Assembly: GCA_017647785.1 (NCBI GenBank)
Contig: JAGCJW010000003.1
Span: forward strand, 1-38,195
From: Bacteroidales bacterium
Lineage (GTDB): Bacteria > Bacteroidota > Bacteroidia > Bacteroidales > P3
Length of the DNA: 38,195 nucleotides
Reading direction: 5' to 3'
The translations under genes were made by a program, and so were the position numbers. This document shows positions 7,593 to 15,446 of the stretch, piece after piece. The first letter of the stretch is position 1. Every line of letters starts with the position of its first letter. The notes below the pieces were generated by a model, which had not been told where the DNA came from, made no database searches, and was given only the letters and a program-made list of their open reading frames with translations.

Positions 7593-8336
7593 ATGAGTTT
7601 GAAAGAAAACATAAACTTGGAAAATTTACCAAAGCATATAGCAGTCATAATGGACGGTAACGGACGTTGGGCAAAGCAAAGACAAAAGGAAAGAATCTTT
7701 GGACATCAGAATGGTGTTAATGCAGTAAGGGAAGTTACAGAAGGCTGTGCTGAATTGGGTGTTAAATATCTTACATTATATACTTTTTCTACTGAAAATT
7801 GGAATAGACCAAAAGAAGAAATAGATGCTTTAATGGCTATGTTGGTTGATACAATTGCAAAGGAAGAAGACACTTTAATGAAAAACAATATTAAGTTAGA
7901 ATACATTGGAGATATTTCTCAAATAGCTTTGGAGACTCAAACAGCCCTAAAAAATACTATCTACAATACTCGCAACAACACACGAATGGCTCTTATTCTT
8001 GCTTTGAATTATAGTTCTCGTTGGGAATTAACTGAAATGGTAAAATCTATTGCTCAACAAGCTAAAGACAATACTCTAAGTATTGAAGAAATCAACCAAG
8101 ACATTATTTCAAAAAACCTATCTACTGCAAGTTATCCTGACCCTGACTTATTGATAAGAACTTCTGGTGAATATCGTCTAAGCAATTATTTACTTTGGCA
8201 GTTAGCTTATACTGAACTTTTCTTTACTCCTACTCTTTGGCCTGACTTTAATAAAGAAGGGCTTTATGAAGCAATTATTTCTTATCAAAATAGAGAAAGA
8301 AGGTTTGGTAAAACAAGTGAACAATTAAAAAAATAA
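7593..8336 (+). CDS. uppS: undecaprenyl diphosphate synthase
   Basis: This cis-prenyltransferase condenses isopentenyl diphosphate onto farnesyl diphosphate to give the C55 lipid carrier for peptidoglycan and surface glycans. The 247-residue length is normal. Signature [13 protein letters not shown] (15-27) holds the catalytic Asp21. [11 protein letters not shown] follows near 64-74, then [22 protein letters not shown] and the C-terminal RERRFG. First gene of a cluster with bamA and two skp/ompH genes, an order typical of Bacteroidota; bamA starts 57 nt later. Confidence 0.97.
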   Translation: MSLKENINLENLPKHIAVIMDGNGRWAKQRQKERIFGHQNGVNAVREVTEGCAELGVKYLTLYTFSTENWNRPKEEIDALMAMLVDTIAKEEDTLMKNNIKLEYIGDISQIALETQTALKNTIYNTRNNTRMALILALNYSSRWELTEMVKSIAQQAKDNTLSIEEINQDIISKNLSTASYPDPDLLIRTSGEYRLSNYLLWQLAYTELFFTPTLWPDFNKEGLYEAIISYQNRERRFGKTSEQLKK

Positions 8337-8393
8337 ACCATCACAAAATTATTGTTAAGCTATAACGTTACTTATATATTAAATATAAAAAAG

Positions 8394-10901
8394 ATGAAAT
8401 TAATAAAGTTTATAATATCTATATTGTTTTTGTTGCCGTTACAATTCTTAAATGCACAATCAATAGAATTAGACTACCTCTCTCCGAAAGAGTATGAAGT
8501 CGGAGGTATTGAAATAGAAGGCGCTGATCATTTAGACAAAAATTCGGTAATTCTATTATCTGGAATATCTGTAGGAGAAAAGATTTTCTTACCAAGCGAT
8601 AAAACAAGCGTGGCGATAGATAAACTTTGGAGACAAGGAATTTTTGAAGATATTCAAATATCTATTTCAAAAATAGAAGGAAGAACTATATTCTTAACTT
8701 ATTACTTAAAGACTAAACCAAGACTTTCAGGATATAAAATCGAAGGAGTTAAACGTGCTGAAGCTGATAAGCTAAGTGAAACTATGAAAATCTACGCAGG
8801 AGATGTTGTAACCGAAAACCTTAAATCTAATTGCATAAATATTATTTGTGACCACTTTATTGAAAAAGGCTATTACTCAATTACAACTGAAATAGAAGAG
8901 AAGAAAGACACCAATTTCAGCAGAAATGAAGTTTTCTTGACTTTCAAAATTAATAAAGGGGATAAAATTCGTATAGGACAAATCAATGTAAATGGAAATA
9001 ATGCTATTGCAGACAAGAAGATTCGTTCTAAAATGAAAGACACAAAGGCTTATCGTTGGTGGAGAATTTGGAAATCTTCTCGTTTTGTGGACAGCGATTT
9101 CCAGGCAGATAAAGAATTAGTTATAAACGAATATAACAACGAAGGATTTAGAGATGCAAAAATCGTAAGAGATAGCATTTATATAGTTGATACTTTTAGA
9201 AAGAATTTTTGGGGAAAGAAGCAACCTAAAAAAGAAGTACATATAGATTTAGACGTTCACGAAGGAAGTAAATTTTTCTTTAGAGATATCACTTGGGTTG
9301 GAAACACAAAATATTCTTCTGAAGATTTATCTAAACGTTTAAGAATTTTTAAAGGAGACCCATACAACAAAGGTTTATTGGAAAAAAATCTTCAATATGA
9401 CCCAACAGGAACTGATATTTACTCGTTATATACTGATGACGGTTACTTATTCTTTAGAGTTATGCCAACTGAAATAAAAGTTGAGAATGACTCTATTGAC
9501 ATAGAAATGAGAGTTTATGAAGGTAAACAAGCAAGAGTTAATAAGGTATCTTTATCAGGAAATACTATCACTAACGATTATGTTATAATGAGAGAATTAA
9601 GAACTTATCCTGGAGACCTTTTCAGTAGAGATGCAGTTTATCGTTCAATGAGAGAATTGCAACAACTAGGATACTTTGACCCAGAAAAGATAGTGCCTGA
9701 TATTCGCCCTAATCCTGAAAACGGAACTGTTGATATAGAATATAAGCTTGTAGAAAAATCAAGTTCACAATTTGACTTAAGTGGAGGTATTGGTGGAGGA
9801 TATGTTATTTTCCAAGCAGGTATCTCTTTAAATAACTTCTCAACTCAAAAATTCTTTAATAAGAAAGCATGGAATCCATTCCCAATTGGTGATGGTCAAA
9901 AGTTATCTTTGAGAGTTCAAACAAACGGCGATTATTACAACGCAGTATCTTTATCTTTTACAGAGCCATGGTTAGGAGGTAAAAAACCTAATGCTTTGAG
10001 TGTGGGAGTTTATTACTCTTATCAAGATGACGGATTTTGGAATACATCTGGATCATCAGAATATTTTATTGGTATATTAGGAGGTTCTGTTTCTTTAGCA
10101 ACAAGACTTAAATGGCCAGATGATTACTTTACTTTTGTTCATGGTATAGCTTACCAACAATATAATGTAAAGAATTATAAAACTTTGACAGCTATGCCTA
10201 CAGGTATTTCAAACAATATTAATTATAATTTCACTATTGCAAGAAATTCTGTAGATCAATTAATATATCCAAGACAAGGTTCCGATATTTCTGTGCAAGC
10301 ACAAATGACATTCCCTTACTCTTTAGTAAATGGAAAAGATTATACAAATCTAACAGCACAAGAAAGATACAAATGGTTAGAATACTACAAAGTAAATGTA
10401 AGAGCCGCTTGGTACTTTAATCTTGTAGATGATTTAGTTGTTTCTACAAGAGCAAGATTTGGATTCCTAGGACAATATAATAGTAGCGTTGGTTACTCTC
10501 CTTTTGAAAGATTTTATGTCGGAGGAGATGGATTGACTGGCTATAACATAGACGGAAGAGAACTTGTAGCATTAAGAGGTTATGATGAAGCTTCAATTTC
10601 ACCTTCTGGTGGAGGAATGATATTTGATAAATACACAATGGAAATAAGATATCCTATCACATTAAGCGAAGGAGCATCAGTTTTTGCTTTAGCATTCTTT
10701 GAAGCAGGTAACTCTTGGGCGAACTTCCAAAGCTTTGAACCATTCAAAATGTATCGTTCTGCCGGACTAGGATTGAGAATACACATGCCTATGTTTGGAA
10801 TGCTTGGAATAGATTGGGGTTATGGATTAGACACTATCCCTGGAGATGTAACAGCATCAGGAAGTCATTTCCATATTTCATTTGGTAATTCAATGGATTA
10901 A
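8394..10901 (+). CDS. bamA: outer-membrane protein assembly factor BamA
   Basis: The product inserts beta-barrel proteins into the outer membrane. The frame can be read from a TTG at 8352, but ATG 8394 gives a proper signal peptide (MKLIKFIISILFLLPLQFLNAQ) and 835 residues, so I take that start. Successive POTRA domains fill the N-terminal half (for example GIEIEGADHLD..SVILLSGI, INVNGNNAI, ITWVGNTKYSSEDL, VSLSGNTITNDYVIMRELRTYPGD). The Omp85 barrel follows from about residue 475, with NDF-free Bacteroidota features such as SFTEPWLGGKKPNALSVG, FERFYVGGDGL, LRGYD and a C-terminal HISFGNSMD. Two Skp-like chaperone genes follow directly, consistent with a shared role. Confidence 0.96.
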   Translation: MKLIKFIISILFLLPLQFLNAQSIELDYLSPKEYEVGGIEIEGADHLDKNSVILLSGISVGEKIFLPSDKTSVAIDKLWRQGIFEDIQISISKIEGRTIFLTYYLKTKPRLSGYKIEGVKRAEADKLSETMKIYAGDVVTENLKSNCINIICDHFIEKGYYSITTEIEEKKDTNFSRNEVFLTFKINKGDKIRIGQINVNGNNAIADKKIRSKMKDTKAYRWWRIWKSSRFVDSDFQADKELVINEYNNEGFRDAKIVRDSIYIVDTFRKNFWGKKQPKKEVHIDLDVHEGSKFFFRDITWVGNTKYSSEDLSKRLRIFKGDPYNKGLLEKNLQYDPTGTDIYSLYTDDGYLFFRVMPTEIKVENDSIDIEMRVYEGKQARVNKVSLSGNTITNDYVIMRELRTYPGDLFSRDAVYRSMRELQQLGYFDPEKIVPDIRPNPENGTVDIEYKLVEKSSSQFDLSGGIGGGYVIFQAGISLNNFSTQKFFNKKAWNPFPIGDGQKLSLRVQTNGDYYNAVSLSFTEPWLGGKKPNALSVGVYYSYQDDGFWNTSGSSEYFIGILGGSVSLATRLKWPDDYFTFVHGIAYQQYNVKNYKTLTAMPTGISNNINYNFTIARNSVDQLIYPRQGSDISVQAQMTFPYSLVNGKDYTNLTAQERYKWLEYYKVNVRAAWYFNLVDDLVVSTRARFGFLGQYNSSVGYSPFERFYVGGDGLTGYNIDGRELVALRGYDEASISPSGGGMIFDKYTMEIRYPITLSEGASVFALAFFEAGNSWANFQSFEPFKMYRSAGLGLRIHMPMFGMLGIDWGYGLDTIPGDVTASGSHFHISFGNSMD

Positions 10902-10921
10902 TAATATTTAAACTTACAAAG

Positions 10922-11449
10922 ATGAAAAAATTATTCTTACTTTTCGTAATGGCATTTATTTCTTTAAGTGCATTCAGTCAAAAATACGCTTGTGTAGATA
11001 CAGAATACATACTTAATAGTATGCCAGAATACAAACAAGCTCAAAAAGAATTGGAAGAAGTGTCTATACAATGGCAAAAAGAAGTAGAAGAAAAATTTGT
11101 TGCTGTTGATAAATTATACAAAGCTTTTCAAGCAGAAGCAGTATTATTGCCTAATGACTTAAAAGCACAAAAGGAAAACGAAATTATTGCTGCTGAAAAA
11201 GAAGCGAAAGATATTCAAAAGAAAAGATTTGGCAACAATGGCGATTTAACAAAAAGACGTTCTGAATTAATTAAACCTATTCAAGACAAAATATATAATG
11301 CAATAGAAAAAGTCGCACAGGAGAAAAATTATTCAGTTGTTTTTGACAAAGCAAGTGGAGCAACAATTCTATATGTTGATAGCAAAACAGATATAAGCAA
11401 TCTTGTTTTAGCTGAATTAGGATATAAAATCAACACACCAAATAGATAA
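10922..11449 (+). CDS. OmpH/Skp-family periplasmic chaperone (first of a tandem pair)
   Basis: The 175-residue protein has a cleavable signal peptide (MKKLFLLFVMAFISLSAFSQ), then KYACVDTEYILNSMPEY, the usual family opening. A long charged coiled coil spans about 35-125, and a C-terminal YSVVFDKASGATILYVDSKTDI segment follows. It should act as a periplasmic holdase delivering barrels to BamA, encoded 20 nt upstream. About 70 nt separate it from the next paralogue. Confidence 0.92.
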   Translation: MKKLFLLFVMAFISLSAFSQKYACVDTEYILNSMPEYKQAQKELEEVSIQWQKEVEEKFVAVDKLYKAFQAEAVLLPNDLKAQKENEIIAAEKEAKDIQKKRFGNNGDLTKRRSELIKPIQDKIYNAIEKVAQEKNYSVVFDKASGATILYVDSKTDISNLVLAELGYKINTPNR

Positions 11450-11464
11450 TCCACAAAAATATTA

Positions 11465-11472
11465 TACCTTTG
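11465..11472 (+). promoter_or_regulatory. internal -7 element before the second ompH
   Basis: TACCTTTG in the ~70-nt gap between the two ompH genes suggests that the second can also be transcribed separately. No good -33 element is visible. Confidence 0.45.
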
Positions 11473-11521
11473 CAAACCGAAAAAATTAGATAATAAAAAT
11501 AATTAAAACAATAAAAACAAA

Positions 11522-12031
11522 ATGAAAAGAACATTTCAAGTATTAGTATTAGCTGTTCTATGTTTATTAGGAACAGATTCATTCGCACAAAAAATTAAAT
11601 TAGGACATTTCAATTCAAATGATTTGATGCAAAGAATGCCTGAAGCAGATTCTGCACAAGTAAAATTACAAGAATATGTTGCAGACTTACAAGCAGAAAT
11701 GGAGTTGATGAGCCAAGAGTACAACAGATTGATGCAAGAATACGAAACAAAAAAAGATCAACTTACAGATCTATTAAGAGCTAACAAAGAAAACGAAATC
11801 AGAAGCGTAGCAGAACGTATGCAAAACTTCCAAAGACAATCTGAAGTTTCTGTTCAAGAAAAACAAGTTGAGTTAATGAATGCCATAGTTGAAAAAATAA
11901 AAGTTGCAGTTGCTGAAGTAGCAGCAGAAAATGGCTACACATATATTTTTGAAAGTAATGGAGTATTGTGGTATGCAGCAGATAGCGATGATATAACAAG
12001 TCTTTTAGCAAAAAAATTAACACTTAAATAG
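11522..12031 (+). CDS. OmpH/Skp-family periplasmic chaperone (second of a tandem pair)
   Basis: 169 residues with a signal peptide (MKRTFQVLVLAVLCLLGTDSFAQ). The body starts KIKLGHFNSNDLMQRMPEAD, followed by a coiled coil rich in Gln/Glu (about 45-120) and a C-terminal YTYIFESNGVLWYAADSDDIT segment. It is more acidic than its upstream paralogue. The tandem arrangement downstream of bamA is typical of Bacteroidota; the division of labour between the two is unknown. Confidence 0.92.
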   Translation: MKRTFQVLVLAVLCLLGTDSFAQKIKLGHFNSNDLMQRMPEADSAQVKLQEYVADLQAEMELMSQEYNRLMQEYETKKDQLTDLLRANKENEIRSVAERMQNFQRQSEVSVQEKQVELMNAIVEKIKVAVAEVAAENGYTYIFESNGVLWYAADSDDITSLLAKKLTLK

Positions 12032-12080
12032 TATTTTTCTTAGATTGTGATTGCAAAAGTTGCAGAAAATCCTCTAAAAA

Positions 12081-12112
12081 TTTGGCAGGAAACAAAAAAA
12101 GTACTACTTTTG
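12081..12112 (+). promoter_or_regulatory. tRNA-Leu promoter
   Basis: TTTG at 12081-12084 and TACTTTTG at 12105-12112 are 20 nt apart and end 12 nt before the tRNA. Confidence 0.65.
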
Positions 12113-12124
12113 CAATCGCAAAAA

Positions 12125-12206
12125 GCGGGCGTGGCGTAATTGGTAGCCGCGCTAGACTTAGGATCTAGTGCCGAGAGGCGTGGGGGTTCGAGTCCCTTCG
12201 CCCGCA
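12125..12206 (+). tRNA. tRNA-Leu (anticodon UAG)
   Basis: 82-nt class II tRNA. Acceptor arms GCGGGCG (12125-12131) and CGCCCGC (12199-12205) pair, with A12206 as discriminator. The anticodon stem CTAGA/TCTAG encloses loop CTTAGGA with anticodon TAG (12159-12161). A long variable arm (GCCGAGAGGCG) and the T-loop GGTTCGAGTCC are present. CCA is not encoded. Confidence 0.97.
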
Positions 12207-12213
12207 CAAAGCG

Positions 12214-12250
12214 AAAGAAGTCAGGTAGAAATTACTTGACTTCTTTTTTT
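12214..12250 (+). terminator. terminator of tRNA-Leu
   Basis: AAAGAAGTCA and TGACTTCTTT form a 10-bp stem followed by a T-run, 8 nt past the tRNA. Confidence 0.85.
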
Positions 12251-12339
12251 GTTTCTAACAAATAGAGCCTAAACTTCCTAACAAACTACATTATTTTTCT
12301 TATTATGTAGATTTATTTCAATGAATAGGGTTTTCTTTT

Positions 12340-12423
12340 TCAAAGATTCACTTCATTTTCTTCAAAAGAAAATCTGTTTTCTTAAAGAAATAATTCATTT
12401 TCTTAAAGAGAAAATAGATTTTC
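12340..12423 (-). repeat. 21-nt degenerate repeat array 1 (four units, minus orientation)
   Basis: Read on the minus strand, units run 12423-12403, 12402-12382, 12381-12361 and 12360-12340, each exactly 21 nt. They begin GAAAA(T/C) and end in CTTTAA, TTTGAA or CTTTGA. The unit order and sequence match arrays at 26719 and 37844, including the preceding TTTCTTGAT shared with the 26719 array. It fills part of the 361-bp gap between the tRNA and the TPR gene; no gene is seen there. Confidence 0.85.
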
Positions 12424-12497
12424 ATCAAGAAAAACAAGTTGAAAATCAAATTTCACTTCTTGAATTCTTTGATTAATATTAAACGTTTTGCTTAATT

Positions 12498-12547
12498 AAA
12501 AAAATAAGTCTTGAATTCATTTTCTTGAATCCAAGACTTATTTTTTT
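12498..12547 (-). terminator. terminator of the polysaccharide-export operon
   Basis: AAAAAAATAAGTCTTG and CAAGACTTATTTTTTT form a 16-bp perfect stem, located 21 nt after the stop of the minus-strand TPR gene. Confidence 0.85.
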
Positions 12548-12567
12548 AATTCTTAGTAATATTTCTC

Positions 12568-13614
12568 TTATTCCATTGTATAGCGAGAGAAAACTTTTTC
12601 TTGGCTTATTTGAAGCGGATTTTCTTCTATCCATTTAAGGAATGAATCCCATTTTGATTGATTTTGTTTTACCCATTGATTTGTTTGATCTAATGCTCCA
12701 TAAGCAAACAACCAATAATTGTAAGCTTCAAAATGTCCTGCTTGTATTAATTGTTTATGGTAATCAAATAAAACATTGTCAAAATCAGGATATGTCGCAT
12801 AGAATTCTGTTATGAATCTCTTTCTTATTTCTACCAAGGTACGAAGGTCTAAATATCTTTTTCCTCTACAAGCTTTTGTCATTGCTGAACGAAAGCTCTC
12901 TGGGAAAAGATTTGGTCTTTCTGGCGAATTTGAATAAACTATTATTGTATTATCAAAATCTACTTCAGCCTTACCTGCATTAAATTTGATTTGATCAAAA
13001 TAGCAATCAAACAATGCTTTACTCATTTCTTTGCATCTTTCAGATTTTTCCAAATTCATAAATAATTCTCCATACATTGCTCCCCATACCATTTCTGTTG
13101 AAGCAAAAAATAGTAATGATGCTCTATAGTAATTTGATGAAAATTCTGGGTCAAGTTCTATTCCTTTTTCATAATAAAAGAATGCATCTTCAAATCTATT
13201 TGCTTTGTAGGAAATATTTCCTTTTTCCAGGTATAAGCAACCTGAGTTAGGGAATTTTTTTAATCCTTTGTCGTATGCACTTACTGCTGCATTGAATTGT
13301 CCTTTTTCATCATAGGCATTCCCTAATAGCTGATAAACATCTGGTGTAACATCTGCTCTTTCACATAAAGGCTCTAATACTTTTATTGCTTTATCATAAT
13401 CGGTTTGTATGTAATATACCCATGCTAATTCGTGATGCAAAGCAAGTGTATTAACACCTTCCCCTATTGCTTTTGTCATAAGGTTTTCGGCCTCTACTAA
13501 TTCTCCTTTATCTATTAGAGAAATAGCTTTTGTTAAAATAGAGTCTGCGTCTTGAGCAAAGCTTAAATTAATATTTAAGAATAAAACTAAAAGTGTAATT
13601 AATATCCTTTTCAT
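12568..13614 (-). CDS. periplasmic TPR-repeat protein
   Basis: The 348-residue protein has a signal peptide (MKRILITLLVLFLNINLSFAQ) and tetratricopeptide repeats over about 25-180, such as LHHELAWVYYIQTDYDKAIKVLEPL, VYQLLGNAYDEKGQFNAAVSAYD, and LEKGNISYKANRFEDAFFYYEKGIELDPE. The C-terminal half has no recognised domain. It is the last gene of the polysaccharide operon, starting 7 nt after the acyltransferase stop. It may be a scaffold for envelope or surface-glycan assembly (inference); it could also be an unrelated passenger. Confidence 0.75.
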   Translation of the reverse strand: MKRILITLLVLFLNINLSFAQDADSILTKAISLIDKGELVEAENLMTKAIGEGVNTLALHHELAWVYYIQTDYDKAIKVLEPLCERADVTPDVYQLLGNAYDEKGQFNAAVSAYDKGLKKFPNSGCLYLEKGNISYKANRFEDAFFYYEKGIELDPEFSSNYYRASLLFFASTEMVWGAMYGELFMNLEKSERCKEMSKALFDCYFDQIKFNAGKAEVDFDNTIIVYSNSPERPNLFPESFRSAMTKACRGKRYLDLRTLVEIRKRFITEFYATYPDFDNVLFDYHKQLIQAGHFEAYNYWLFAYGALDQTNQWVKQNQSKWDSFLKWIEENPLQISQEKVFSRYTME

Positions 13615-13621
13615 AGCTTTT

Positions 13622-14749
13622 TTATTTTTTCATTAATCGTTTTCTTAAAGGAATATCATAAAGTCTTGATAAAACAAATGCAAGTACTATTGACAATAAT
13701 ACTACTAATATTACTATAAGATATGTTTCTTTTAAGGTATATTGTTGTGTTTTGATTAGCCATTGATAGAATATATACATTATTGGGTAATGTATTATGT
13801 ATAATGGATAGGATATTTCTCCTAATATTTTGCTTGTTTTAGAAGATTCATTATTTCCTGCTGAAGCTCCTATTTGAAGAATTAAAGGAAAGACTACAAT
13901 AACACACAATGATTCATAAAGTCCATTAAAACTTATTATATTTTGTCCAGGAAGGTATGGTATAGAAAGTGCTGTGATTAATATTATTGAGCAAACAAGG
14001 AATGGATATTTTATTTTTATAGGTTTAAATCCACGGCATATTAACATTCCTAATGTGAAAGGGAATAACATTCTCAACATTCCTCCCAAGAAGTTTATAG
14101 AATCAAATGTCCAACCTACTCCTATTGAGCCATAACCAGAAAGATTTCCTAAAGAAAAAGCAGTATGCAATATTCCTAAAAGCAATACTAAGTAAGATAA
14201 TAGTTTTGTAGAAAGGCGTCTTATGAAAAATGCGTATAGTATATTACCTATATATTCAAAAAATAGCGACCACATAGGACCATTTAATGGGAATAGTTCT
14301 CCATTTCCTCTTACCTCATTAAATGAATTAGGCAATGCAGGAATCATAAAACAAGTTAGAATGAATGTAATTATTGATATATACAAAGGAATAGCTGTTC
14401 CATTCCATTGTTGTGAGCCTCCTATTAAAAAACATATCAATCCAATAAGACTTCCCATTACAAGCATTGGATGTAAACGGATCAATCTACGTTTAAAGAA
14501 TGTTAAAGTGTAGATATTATTCCACCTGTCTGAATAGGCGTATTGTATTACAAATCCAGACAAAAGAAAAAAGAAATCTACTGCTAAATAACCGTGATTT
14601 AATGTTCTAATTAAACCATCTCCCACCTGATTTGTTAGCTCTGCAAAAGCAAAGCCTTCAAATATGTGGTAGCAAACAACCATTATTGCAGCCACTCCCC
14701 TTAATCCATCAAGTAATTGATAGTGTTGTTTGCTATTTATGTTTGACAT
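13622..14749 (-). CDS. acyltransferase-3 family membrane protein (glycan O-acyltransferase)
   Basis: This 375-residue multi-spanning protein has acyltransferase-3 hallmarks: LDGLRGVAAIMVVCYHIFEG (conserved His28), GYLAVDFFFLLSGFV, RRLIRLHPM, and about ten hydrophobic helices. Relatives O-acetylate or otherwise acylate surface polysaccharides in the inner membrane. It starts 3 nt after the stop of the phosphatase gene, so it belongs to the export operon and is the only obvious glycan-modifying enzyme there. Confidence 0.88.
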   Translation of the reverse strand: MSNINSKQHYQLLDGLRGVAAIMVVCYHIFEGFAFAELTNQVGDGLIRTLNHGYLAVDFFFLLSGFVIQYAYSDRWNNIYTLTFFKRRLIRLHPMLVMGSLIGLICFLIGGSQQWNGTAIPLYISIITFILTCFMIPALPNSFNEVRGNGELFPLNGPMWSLFFEYIGNILYAFFIRRLSTKLLSYLVLLLGILHTAFSLGNLSGYGSIGVGWTFDSINFLGGMLRMLFPFTLGMLICRGFKPIKIKYPFLVCSIILITALSIPYLPGQNIISFNGLYESLCVIVVFPLILQIGASAGNNESSKTSKILGEISYPLYIIHYPIMYIFYQWLIKTQQYTLKETYLIVILVVLLSIVLAFVLSRLYDIPLRKRLMKK

Positions 14750-14752
14750 AAA

Positions 14753-15436
14753 TTATTTTAATAATTCTTCAAGTGCTTTTATCTGTCTTATAGAGTGAAT
14801 ATCGCTTCCAACCTCATCGTAAAAGTTTTTAGACAATAGCCATTCTGCTTTCTTTTGTGCCATTTTACCATACATTCCTTTTAGAGATAACATATTTAAT
14901 TGAAAACGTATTCCATCTGCTTTCAATTTTATGTAATCTTTATCTGTCATATATGCGTATCTTTCGGGGTGTGCAAGCAATGGATAGTAACCTATAGTAT
15001 ATATTTGTTTTAGGGTTTCTTCTAAATTCAATGGTGAATTAAAGTAAGAAGTTTCTAGAAGAATCTTGTCTTTCATCTCCCCATGTGGCAACAAATCTTT
15101 TTCAGACAATCTTTTATCAAATACATTATCAATCATATATTCAGCTGCTAAATGCAACTTTATATTACCTTGATATGCGTTTTTTAATTGCTGAAATCTC
15201 TCTTGTAGGAATTTTGTTTCATTAGGAATATCTTCCATTATATGAGGGGTACACCAAACTTGAGTAAAGCCTAAACATTCTAAATATTCTAGTATTTGTA
15301 AACTCTCTTCCAAGTCTTGCACTCCGTCATCTACTCCATAAAGAATATGAGAGTGGACGTCAGACTTTTTGTCTAACAATCCACTCTTCTTTAATCTATT
15401 ATCTTTACTAAATATTTTGCTTAAAAAATTCGCCAA
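14753..15436 (-). CDS. CpsB/YwqE-type PHP protein-tyrosine phosphatase
   Basis: The 227-residue metal-dependent phosphatase has the PHP motifs DVHSHILYGVDDG (about 26-38), CTPHIMEDIPNE, LAAEYMID, LAHPERY and the C-terminal VGSDIHS. Family members dephosphorylate the C-terminal tyrosines of the cognate BY-kinase and so set polymer length or output. It starts 10 nt after the kinase stop, which makes that kinase (wzc) the likely substrate. Confidence 0.92.
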   Translation of the reverse strand: MANFLSKIFSKDNRLKKSGLLDKKSDVHSHILYGVDDGVQDLEESLQILEYLECLGFTQVWCTPHIMEDIPNETKFLQERFQQLKNAYQGNIKLHLAAEYMIDNVFDKRLSEKDLLPHGEMKDKILLETSYFNSPLNLEETLKQIYTIGYYPLLAHPERYAYMTDKDYIKLKADGIRFQLNMLSLKGMYGKMAQKKAEWLLSKNFYDEVGSDIHSIRQIKALEELLK

Positions 15437-15446
15437 TTATCTTTCG

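Noticed and set aside
8352..8393. Longer BamA start at TTG 8352
   Set aside because: The extra residues precede a complete signal peptide that begins at ATG 8394.
14223..14513. 96-aa + strand ORF inside the acyltransferase gene
   Set aside because: It is the antisense shadow of a membrane-protein gene; the translation has no recognisable features.
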